Origin: Syntrophaceae bacterium PtaB.Bin038
Lineage (GTDB): Bacteria > Desulfobacterota > Syntrophia > Syntrophales > UBA2192
DNA length: 20,281 nt
Reading direction: 5' to 3'
NCBI GenBank assembly: GCA_002067855.1
Contig: MVQS01000406.1
Location: forward strand, 1 to 20,281
Shown piece by piece: positions 1-6,782 of this stretch; the stretch's first letter is position 1, and each line of letters starts with the position of its first letter. The position numbers and the translations under genes were made by a program. The notes under the pieces were generated by a model that was given only the letters and a program-made list of their open reading frames with translations, was not told the DNA's origin and searched no databases.

Positions 1-3000
1 GTGCTGCTCGCACCCTGCGCCAGGTTGGTGATCGTGCCGCTCCCCGTGATCCCGGACGAGGTGCCGCTGAAGCTCACGTTCAACCCTTCCTGGTACCCCG
101 TCGGGGCGGCGCTCGTGTTGGTGATCGTCAGCGACTGCGTGGCCGCATCCCCCACGTGCCGGTTGGTGAAGACGATGTTGTTCGACGCCAGCGTCGGCTG
201 CGCAACCTGGTACACGCTGCCCGAGACGCTCACAATCTGCGAACCCGCGCTGATCGCCGCCAGGCCGCTGTTGCCGTTCGGGCCCGTGCCGTCGGTCTGG
301 TACGCAAGCGTCACAGTGCCGCTCTTGGCCCCCGCCGTGGCCGTGTTGACCCCGACGCTCATCGCCGTCGAGTTGGAGCCGCCGGCGATCAGATTCATCA
401 CGCTGCCGCCGTTGGTGGTCGCATCTCCGCTGGTGCCGCTGAAGCTCGCGTTGAGCGCCTCGGAGTAGATCCCCGCAGGCGCCGTGTTGCTCACCGTGAG
501 GAGCTGGCCGGCCGTCCCGCCCACCCGCTGGTTGGCAACCGTCACCGGCGTCGGCGTCGTGCTGCCCACCGCAACATTGTACACATTGCCGGAGACGTTG
601 ATGGTCTGGGAACCCAGCTCCGTAATGCCGAGTCCGCTCGTCCCCGTGCCGTCGGAGACGTAATTCAGGGTCACGGTGCCGGTTTTCGCACCGGCCGTGG
701 ATGTGTCGAGGCGCACACCCATCGTGCTCGAGTCGAAGGCGCCGCCGGCGAGCCGGATGATCGGCCCACCGACATTCTGAGCGGCTCCCGTGGCCGTGCC
801 GAAATTCGCGTTGAGCCCCTCCGTGTAAGGCCCGGCGGGTGCCGTGTTCGTCACGGTCAGGTACTGCTCCGCCGTCGTGCCAACCCTACGGTTGGCAAAG
901 ACCAGGGGCGACGGGGCCGCGCTGCCGGCAGCCAGATTATAGGCGGTTCCGGTTACCGTAACAGTCTTCCCTGCAACATTGTCAAAGTTGGTGACCACGT
1001 TGAAGGTCTGTCCGGACAGGGCTCCGCCGGCCGCCGGAGTGTAGGTATAGCTCACCGTGGTCGAGCCGCCAAGAGCGACAGGCCCGAAGTTCTGGGCTGT
1101 TAAGCCAAAGCCGGGATCCGTGATACCGGTATTCTGAACAGCACCCCGCAGAGCCGGGCCGTTCGTTCCGGTGTTGTTGATGGTAACGGATCCGCTGTTG
1201 ACCACGCCCGCGTGTACGTTGCCGAGCGCGAGGGTTGGAGTATCTGTCGTCCCCCCGATGATTCCTGCTCCGCTCAAGCTGAGTCCGACATCGCCACTGG
1301 CCAGAATGAGGCCGCTGCCCGAGACATTGGCGCGCGCATTAAAGCTGTTGCCCGTACCAAAGTTTGCGTTCTGGTAGTCGGTGTACACCGTGAGGTTGTA
1401 CCCTGGATTACCCAGATTGAGGCTGCCCGCTGAGCTGCCATTGTGGATCAGGGTGCCTGCTGAACTGCTGTTGCCGGTGAGGAACAGCGTACTGCCTGAG
1501 TCGACTTGCACCAAACCGGCGGGAGTGCTTTGAACGCCCTGGTTCAGGTTAAGCGTGCCTCCTGAGGCGCGTACTGTCCCCCCATTATTGACGACCCGCG
1601 AAGTCGCGGTTCCCCAGCCGTCAATTTGAGCGGCTGCACCATCGACAATCAGACCCGAGGCCGCCGTACCGATGGTGCCGCCCCGCATCTGGAGCACACC
1701 GCTCCCGGTATTCGTAAACGTGCCGGTGCTGGTGAACAGGCTACCGCTTCCGATGGTCACGATGCCTGCGTTGCTGAAGTTCAAGCCCGCAGCCATCGTG
1801 AAGGTCCGGCTGTTCTGGATCGTGAAGCGGCCTGCCGCGGCGTTGGTGGTAAAGTAAGGCGTCAGTGCATCCGCGCTGTCAGATACACGCTGCACGCTGG
1901 AGTTCGCCCCGTCGAGCAGGATGGTAGACGCATTCGTTACGATACCCGTTGCCGCGGGCAGTCTCATTGTGGAATTGGCAAACACCTCGTAGGTTCCGCC
2001 CGTCAGGGTTGTTCCGCTCAGGTTTTGGAAATTTGCGTTGCCGACGATAAGCGTAGCGCCGTTGGTTGCCCGCAACGTGCCAAGGTTATTGAGACTGCTT
2101 GTGCTCGGGTAGATGGAGAGGGGGTATGTGCTGTTGTCTGCAATGATGGTGCCCCTGTTGATCAGGCCGAGGTCGTTCACGCCCACATAGCCTGCACCCC
2201 TGATTGTGCTGCCCGTATCGTTCACGAGCACGTAGTTCACGTTCGACGAGCTGATCCGGGACCGAATCCCGTTATCCCCCGGATTGAGCACGAGGGTGCC
2301 GCCGCCCGTGAGGGTGACGCTGCTTGAATCCACGTAGAACCGTGTGTCCGCGTTGCCCGCAGGTGCGCCGATGGTCATCGTGCCCTGGTTGGTGATCGTG
2401 TTCCTAAGATAGGTTATGGACCCGCTCTGACCGACGAAGGAAGAACCGCTCGTAAGCGTGATGCCGTCAAGCGCGCCCGTGTTTCCGCCCGCAGTGGCGA
2501 TGACCCCGTTATTCGCGGTCGTCAGGTTGCCTCCCGCGATCGTCGCGCCTACCAAGAGTACAGCTGAGCCGGCTCCGGTCGCCAGGATGGTGCCCCCTGT
2601 GTTGGTGTACGTTCTGTTCCACAGCTGCAGCGTGGCACCGCCCGTGGCCTGCAGGGTGCCCGTGTTGGTGGAGGTTCCGCTCGGAGCGATGATGAGAGGG
2701 GCGCTGGCCCGGTCCGCGGTGATGGTGCCTCTATTGGTGAGTCCCAAGTTGTTTATGCCCACATAGCCCGCACCGCTGATCGTGTGGTTCGTGTCGTTCA
2801 CGAGTGTGTAGGCAGCGTCCGTCGAGCTGATCCTGCTCCTCTGCCCGTTGTCGCCGGGCTCCAGCACGACAGAGCCGCTTCCGGTAAGGGTGACGCTGCT
2901 GTCGTTTACATAAAAGTAGGTGTCCGCATTGATACCCGTTATCGTCATCGTACCCTGGTTGGTGATCGTGTTCCTAAGATAGGTTATGGACCCGCTCTGA

Positions 3001-3893
3001 CCGACGAAGGAAGAACCGCTCGTAAGCGTGATGCCGTCAAGCGCGCCCGTGTTTCCGCCCGCAGTGGCGATGACCCCGTTATTCGCGGTCGTCAGGTTGC
3101 CTCCCGCGATCGTCGCGCCTACCAAGAGTACAGCTGAGCCGGCTCCGGTCGCCAGGATGGTGCCCCCTGTGTTGGTGTACGTTCTGTTCCACAGCTGCAG
3201 CGTGGCACCGCCCGTGGCCTGCAGGGTGCCCGTGTTGGTGGAGGTTCCGCTCGCGCTCGGGTTGATGATGAGGCTGTAGCTGCTGTTGTCCGCCGTGATC
3301 GTGCCCCGGTTAGTGAGGATGAGATTGTTCTCACCGATAAAACCCGCACCCCTGATCGTATGGCCCGTATCGTTCACGAGCACGTAGTTCGCGTTCAACG
3401 AGCTGATCCGGGACCGAATCCCGTTATCACCTGCACCGAGGACGATCTCGCCTGTGCCGGAAAAAACCACGCTGCTGGCACCCAGCATCAGACGCGTTTC
3501 TGCGGAACTCGGGGCTAATTCGATGGTCCCGTTGTTCACCACGTCAGCCGCACCGGTGAGGGTGAGAGATATCCCGCTCCCAATGATAAGCTTGTCATTA
3601 GGAGTGGAGCTGTTGGCGTCGATAGTAAGGCTGGCGATGCTTGCGTTCACATCGAGGGTGACGGTGGAGGTGACGCCCGTTTTGCCGCCGTCAATGAAGA
3701 CATTGTAAGAAGCCCCGTTTGGTATCGTGGCAGGGGTCCAGTTGCTTGCGACCGACCATAAACCGGTGCCCCCGTTCCATACCGCATCCTGGGCGTAGGC
3801 GATACAGTAACCGCCAGTGCAGACGGCTATGACCATCAGAGCGCTCAGCAACCGACGGAAAGACTTCCGACGGATCACGGGTCTTGTTTTCAT
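1..3893 (-). CDS. Giant secreted beta-strand-repeat protein, adhesin-like (3' end outside window)
   Basis: An uninterrupted minus-strand frame runs from an ATG at 3893 to the left edge, 1297 codons without a stop; the C-terminus is missing. A GGGAGGGGG Shine-Dalgarno lies 5 nt upstream. Residues 1-35 form a signal peptide: a basic n-region (MKTRPVIRRKSFRR), a hydrophobic core, and likely cleavage after AYAQ. A motif typical of passenger domains of large surface proteins follows (WNGGTGLWS...NWTPATIP). Residues ~155-540 hold ~192-residue repeats, each opening with GDNG(I/Q)RSRISS and containing LVNDT, GAGYVG and NRGTI elements. Residues ~560-880 are Gly/Thr/Asn-rich beta-strand sequence. From ~888 to the edge come Ig-like repeats resembling choice-of-anchor D domains, with LNA(N/S)F and AGAK(T/S)GTVTL motifs. 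The product is most likely a surface or secreted adhesin or matrix protein; the family call is inference. The anchor (autotransporter barrel, sorting signal or other) would lie beyond the window. The antisense strand also has long open frames, which I regard as shadows. Confidence 0.85.
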   Translation of the reverse strand, partial: MKTRPVIRRKSFRRLLSALMVIAVCTGGYCIAYAQDAVWNGGTGLWSVASNWTPATIPNGASYNVFIDGGKTGVTSTVTLDVNASIASLTIDANSSTPNDKLIIGSGISLTLTGAADVVNNGTIELAPSSAETRLMLGASSVVFSGTGEIVLGAGDNGIRSRISSLNANYVLVNDTGHTIRGAGFIGENNLILTNRGTITADNSSYSLIINPSASGTSTNTGTLQATGGATLQLWNRTYTNTGGTILATGAGSAVLLVGATIAGGNLTTANNGVIATAGGNTGALDGITLTSGSSFVGQSGSITYLRNTITNQGTMTITGINADTYFYVNDSSVTLTGSGSVVLEPGDNGQRSRISSTDAAYTLVNDTNHTISGAGYVGINNLGLTNRGTITADRASAPLIIAPSGTSTNTGTLQATGGATLQLWNRTYTNTGGTILATGAGSAVLLVGATIAGGNLTTANNGVIATAGGNTGALDGITLTSGSSFVGQSGSITYLRNTITNQGTMTIGAPAGNADTRFYVDSSSVTLTGGGTLVLNPGDNGIRSRISSSNVNYVLVNDTGSTIRGAGYVGVNDLGLINRGTIIADNSTYPLSIYPSTSSLNNLGTLRATNGATLIVGNANFQNLSGTTLTGGTYEVFANSTMRLPAATGIVTNASTILLDGANSSVQRVSDSADALTPYFTTNAAAGRFTIQNSRTFTMAAGLNFSNAGIVTIGSGSLFTSTGTFTNTGSGVLQMRGGTIGTAASGLIVDGAAAQIDGWGTATSRVVNNGGTVRASGGTLNLNQGVQSTPAGLVQVDSGSTLFLTGNSSSAGTLIHNGSSAGSLNLGNPGYNLTVYTDYQNANFGTGNSFNARANVSGSGLILASGDVGLSLSGAGIIGGTTDTPTLALGNVHAGVVNSGSVTINNTGTNGPALRGAVQNTGITDPGFGLTAQNFGPVALGGSTTVSYTYTPAAGGALSGQTFNVVTNFDNVAGKTVTVTGTAYNLAAGSAAPSPLVFANRRVGTTAEQYLTVTNTAPAGPYTEGLNANFGTATGAAQNVGGPIIRLAGGAFDSSTMGVRLDTSTAGAKTGTVTLNYVSDGTGTSGLGITELGSQTINVSGNVYNVAVGSTTPTPVTVANQRVGGTAGQLLTVSNTAPAGIYSEALNASFSGTSGDATTNGGSVMNLIAGGSNSTAMSVGVNTATAGAKSGTVTLAYQTDGTGPNGNSGLAAISAGSQIVSVSGSVYQVAQPTLASNNIVFTNRHVGDAATQSLTITNTSAAPTGYQEGLNVSFSGTSSGITGSGTITNLAQGASS
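2383..2683. repeat. Perfect 301-bp direct repeat, copy 1
   Basis: This block is identical, base for base, to 2953-3253 (offset 570 bp). It lies inside the giant repeat protein and encodes about residues 404-504, including LQLWNRTYTNTGGTILATG. Sequence on either side is homologous but diverged: mismatches appear at 2382 and 2373, and immediately after 2683. A sharply bounded identical core within diverged repeats suggests recent gene conversion or duplication. Confidence 0.95.
2953..3253. repeat. Perfect 301-bp direct repeat, copy 2
   Basis: This is the second copy of the block at 2383-2683. It encodes about residues 214-314 of the same protein. A third, clearly diverged neighbour of the repeat family lies at about 2100-2290, recognisable by the LVNDTGSTIRGAGYVG and GDNGIRSRISSS segments, which shows the repeats are an old family with one freshly homogenised pair. 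Confidence 0.95.
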
Positions 3894-3938
3894 CTCGCCC
3901 CCTCCCTGCCTGCTTCTGCTTCTCATCCTTCTGCCGTG

Positions 3939-4325
3939 TTACTTCGACTGCGCCTTGGTCTCCTGTGCCTTGGCCTCCTTGATCAGCTTGCCCACCTGGG
4001 ACTCGGCCGACACGGGCTCGATCATAAGGATGTTCCGGGCATTGATGTACATGAAGTCCGGCCCGTGCAGCTCCTTGCCTCGCTTTACGAGGACATTGGT
4101 GACCTGCTTTGTGCCCTGATCCACCCCGCTCTGGATGTAATACACGTCCCTGAGGAGGGGGTATTCCGAGCCCGCGCCCTCGAGCTTGCCAATGAACGCC
4201 TGGCCGTTGGTCAGAAACACGACCTGGTACTCGGACTTGAAATCCATCTTGCCGCAACCCGAAAGAACCGCCAGTATCACAAGAATCGAGACAATGAGAA
4301 CGCGCGCCGAGATGTTCTTCCGCAT
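3939..4325 (-). CDS. Small predicted lipoprotein, function unknown
   Basis: The gene encodes 128 aa from an ATG at 4325, preceded by a strong GGGAGGA Shine-Dalgarno. A longer in-frame extension to 4418 exists, but it lacks a ribosome site and would bury the signal peptide, so I reject it. Residues 1-23 are a lipoprotein signal: MRKN, a hydrophobic core, then the lipobox LSGC with Cys24 as the predicted lipidated residue. The mature part (KMDFKSEYQVVFLTNGQAFIGKL...) is a short mixed alpha/beta domain ending in a charged helix (LIKEAKAQETKAQSK). I do not recognise a characterised family. It ends 45 bp before the giant repeat protein on the same strand, so the two are probably co-transcribed. 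A role in export or anchoring of that protein is possible but only inferred from position. Confidence 0.8.
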   Translation of the reverse strand: MRKNISARVLIVSILVILAVLSGCGKMDFKSEYQVVFLTNGQAFIGKLEGAGSEYPLLRDVYYIQSGVDQGTKQVTNVLVKRGKELHGPDFMYINARNILMIEPVSAESQVGKLIKEAKAQETKAQSK

Positions 4326-4782
4326 AAAAAGATTCCTCCCAAGTTGGTTTCGATTATTATTTCTGAATGGATTTTGAGGGGTAAAGTTATTGCTCTCTGC
4401 TCTGCCGCAATAACGCAATAATTCGTTGCATTAGATGTGCCGGAAAACATGTGCCTGATATCATTGATGATATTTGAATGTGGGTTGTTTATATCCTGCG
4501 ATTTTCGTAAAATGTTTTTACAGCGCAACCGATCCGGAACGGTGGGAATCGGAAAATGACGAATCCGTTCAAGAGCTTAGTCTTCTAATGAAAAATGTAA
4601 GGGTTGTTTTACAGTTATGACCCGGGAGGGCGACATGACCCGTCGAAGAGAGTTGCCCGGCTCACATGCCGGACTCTGCCTGCGCAAATGCCTGATTCGG
4701 GGTGAAAATCCGGGTTTTCAACACAGGAGAGGGGCGCAGGACGGGCACGAAGCGCAGGACCGGGGGCAAGGCATGAAGCAAT
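4326..4782. other. Non-coding AT-rich intergenic region
   Basis: About 450 bp separate the terminator of the glycosyltransferase operon from the lipoprotein start. No convincing gene is present. The half nearest the lipoprotein (about 4340-4620) is visibly AT-richer than all surrounding coding DNA and holds the candidate promoter and the 7-bp inverted repeat. The other half contains an imperfect hairpin at 4649-4677 (AGAGT and CCGG paired with CCGG and ACTCT, with a 3-nt bulge). A short reading frame starting inside the glycosyltransferase 3' end and crossing the terminator was judged spurious. Confidence 0.6.
4356..4384 (-). promoter_or_regulatory. Possible promoter for the lipoprotein/repeat-protein operon
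   Basis: Read on the minus strand, TTACCC (4384-4379) is followed after 17 nt by AATAAT (4361-4356), 30 nt upstream of the lipoprotein ATG. The -10 matches the sigma-70 consensus at 5 of 6 positions, but the -35 at only 3 of 6. The surrounding DNA is AT-rich in a GC-rich genome, which fits a promoter region. Further upstream, TTATTGC (4387-4393) and GCAATAA (4407-4413) form a 7-bp inverted repeat with a 13-nt spacer, a possible regulator site. Confidence 0.3.
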
Positions 4783-4812
4783 AAGAGGAATGCCCCGCAG
4801 AGCATTCCTCTT
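4783..4812 (-). terminator. Hairpin terminator after the glycosyltransferase operon
   Basis: The arms AAGAGGAATGC and GCATTCCTCTT are perfectly complementary (11 bp) around an 8-nt loop, starting about 24 nt after the glycosyltransferase stop codon. The T-tail in the transcription direction is short (TTATTGCTT), so it could be a weak intrinsic terminator or an mRNA 3'-end stabiliser. The same hairpin, with a compensatory base-pair change, occurs at 10103-10138. Confidence 0.7.
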
Positions 4813-4836
4813 CGAAGTTTCCGCACCCGTGCTTCT

Positions 4837-5937
4837 TTATCCTTTGCCCTGTCCCATGGCCACAAGACCCTTGCGACCCAAGGTTTTCTCGTACACCGCT
4901 ACAAGCGCCCGGGCCTCGTCGCAGGGCCCCGGCATGCGCCTCGCATAGGCCGCGCCGGCTTCGCCGAGCCTGAGTCTCAGCCCGTCATCGTCGATGAGGC
5001 GAAGCGCCTTGTCCGTGAAATCCCCCGCCTCCGACGGGTTGAAGAGCAGCCCCATGGGCGCATCGCCCGGGTCCCCCAGGACGGGCCAGCGGTTGCCGGG
5101 GATGTCCGAGGCCAGCAGGGGCTTCCCGGCCGCCTTCCCCTCGATGAGGACGTTGGAGAGCCCTTCGGAGAAGGACGCGTTCACGACCACGTCCGCAGAC
5201 TCGTAGGCCGAACGCATGGCCGACGGCGTGATCGGCGGGATCCAGCTTGCGAATCCCTTCAGCCGCTGCACCTCCCTGCGGAATCGGTCCGCGTACCCTT
5301 TGTCCAGTGCGGGCCCCGAAAAGACGATGCGGGCGCCCGGGCGCCGGCGGCGGACGTTCTCGAAGCCGAGCAGGCATTCGACGTTGCCTTTCACCGGCCG
5401 GACCCCCGCGGGCATGAAGAAAACCACGTCTTCGGGACCCAGACCGCACGAAGCCCTGAGGTCGTGCGCCTCTTCGCCCATCCAGACGAAGGACTTCGGA
5501 ACGAGGGAAACCCGGTCCATCATCTCGGGGACGATTTCCTGAAGGCGCGCCCTGCCCTCCTCGCTCTGGACGATCACCGCATCGGCGCGTCGAAGGACCG
5601 TGTCGACGATCTTTCTCCTCCCCGGCACCCGGGATTCGAGGTTCATGTCGGTGCCCGAGGGGGACACCACGAAGGGAAGGTCTCTCCGGGGCATCGCATA
5701 CGCCGCTTCCAGCAGGGGCCCGCCGGCGCGGTAGGCGTTGTGCACGTGAAGGATGTCGGGGCGGAAGCGGTCGATGTCCCGCGCGAGGTCCCGGGCCGTG
5801 CACCCCTCCGTTGCGGTGACCCGCACGTCGAGCCCCATGCCGACGAGCGAGCGGCGCCACCGTTCGGCCGTCATGGCGTTGCCCGTCACGGCCGGCAGGG
5901 CCGTCGGCGTCAGGATGAGCAGCTTCAAAGCGTTCAC
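4837..5937 (-). CDS. GT4-family (group 1) glycosyltransferase
   Basis: The gene encodes 366 aa and starts with GTG at 5937. The start overlaps the deacetylase stop as GTGA, implying translational coupling. The fold is GT-B, retaining. The N-terminal Rossmann half opens with LKLLILTPTALPAVTGNAMTAERW; the GN-x2-TA-x-RW signature resembles the start of SenB-like glycosyltransferases (similarity judged by eye). DILHVHNAY (61-69) and VVSPSGTDMN (90-99) follow. The C-terminal half carries MPAGVRPVKG (175-184), which would supply the Arg/Lys pair that contacts the donor phosphates, and the E-x7-E motif SEGLSNVLIEG with Glu258 and Glu266. Full length for the family, cytoplasmic, with no membrane segment. 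Donor and acceptor sugars cannot be told. It is the last gene of the ligase-methyltransferase/deacetylase operon and is followed by a hairpin terminator. Confidence 0.9.
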   Translation of the reverse strand: MNALKLLILTPTALPAVTGNAMTAERWRRSLVGMGLDVRVTATEGCTARDLARDIDRFRPDILHVHNAYRAGGPLLEAAYAMPRRDLPFVVSPSGTDMNLESRVPGRRKIVDTVLRRADAVIVQSEEGRARLQEIVPEMMDRVSLVPKSFVWMGEEAHDLRASCGLGPEDVVFFMPAGVRPVKGNVECLLGFENVRRRRPGARIVFSGPALDKGYADRFRREVQRLKGFASWIPPITPSAMRSAYESADVVVNASFSEGLSNVLIEGKAAGKPLLASDIPGNRWPVLGDPGDAPMGLLFNPSEAGDFTDKALRLIDDDGLRLRLGEAGAAYARRMPGPCDEARALVAVYEKTLGRKGLVAMGQGKG

Positions 5938-6782
5938 GAACCGATCTCCCTGAAGGACGCCAGCTCCACCCCGGCGGCCGTCAGGGCCTGCCGGAAACGG
6001 GGATGCAGGAGGGCCTCGAGTTCCCGCTCGCGGTCCGCCGAGGAAAACGCGGAGAAGGCACCCCCCGCCGGGACCCGGCCCGGGTGGACCATCAACTCCG
6101 TCGTGCCTTCGGGCAGCGCCCCGACAAGCTCCACCAGCCTCTCGAGATCGAGCCGGCCCTTGAGCGCAAGCCCGCGGAAATGATCGCTCGAGGCGATTCC
6201 CGACGAGGCAAGCCGCCCCCGGGCCTCGCGGCCCAAGGCGGAAAACATGCGGGCCTCTTTCATCCCATCGGCCGGCGCGTCGTCCCCGGGCGGAAAGGGT
6301 TCCTCCGGGATCCGCATCCTCGAGATCCCAAGACCCTTCGCGGTCTCCGCCACGGCAAGGAGGGCCGCGGGAAAGATGTGGACGTGCTGGTGGCCGTCTA
6401 CGTGGGTGAGGGCGATCCCCGCATCGAGGAGCCTCACGATCTGAAGGGCCGTCTCCTTTGCGATTTCGCCCGTGAGGGACGCATCCGCCGCGCCTGCAAG
6501 CAGGCGGTGCGCGCCGGCCTTGCCGAGGAAGCTCCCGTCGGGGCCCGACAGGCGCGACAGACCCGCGGCAAGCGGCCTTCCCTCGCTGAGATTCAGGTGG
6601 GCCCCGAAGGAGACCCCCTCGCAGCCGCCCGACCGGATTTTCTCCAGGGCGTGCCCCAGGGCGGGCCCGTTGGGCAGGATGCTCGCGCTCGTCACGACCC
6701 CCGCACGGATCGCCTCGAAGATGCCCTCGTTGCGCGCCTCGTCGGCCCCCAGATCGTCGGCGTTGACGATGAGCCGTCTCAT
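5934..6782 (-). CDS. ChbG/HpnK-family (YdjC-like) carbohydrate deacetylase
   Basis: The gene encodes 282 aa. The start MRRLIVNADDLG at 6782 overlaps the upstream stop as ATGA. The same frame stays open far upstream, but that part is the shadow of the preceding gene. Family metal-site motifs are intact: NADD (Asp9, Asp10), AHLNL (His62) and HVDGHQHVH (His127, Asp129, His131, His133, His135). E. coli ChbG removes an acetyl group from chitooligosaccharides, and HpnK deacetylates a glucosaminyl hopanoid, so N-deacetylation of an acetamido sugar is the best family-level prediction. VHPG near residue 235 is also typical. In this operon it probably acts on the product of the adjacent glycosyltransferase or on a precursor for the ligase. 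The exact substrate is unknown; no other hopanoid gene is in the window. Confidence 0.9.
   Translation of the reverse strand: MRRLIVNADDLGADEARNEGIFEAIRAGVVTSASILPNGPALGHALEKIRSGGCEGVSFGAHLNLSEGRPLAAGLSRLSGPDGSFLGKAGAHRLLAGAADASLTGEIAKETALQIVRLLDAGIALTHVDGHQHVHIFPAALLAVAETAKGLGISRMRIPEEPFPPGDDAPADGMKEARMFSALGREARGRLASSGIASSDHFRGLALKGRLDLERLVELVGALPEGTTELMVHPGRVPAGGAFSAFSSADRERELEALLHPRFRQALTAAGVELASFREIGS

Noticed and set aside
156..1103. Long plus-strand reading frame opposite the giant repeat protein
   Set aside because: Arg/Gly/Ala-rich, no recognisable domain and no signal. The minus frame has a signal peptide, ribosome site and clear protein repeats, so this is an antisense shadow.
2100..3440. 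Regular repeats considered as a CRISPR array or mobile repeat
   Set aside because: They are about 570-576 bp apart, in frame, and encode homologous protein segments.
4662..4865. 67-residue frame with a hydrophobic stretch starting inside the glycosyltransferase 3' end
   Set aside because: It spans the hairpin terminator, has no convincing ribosome site and no family resemblance.
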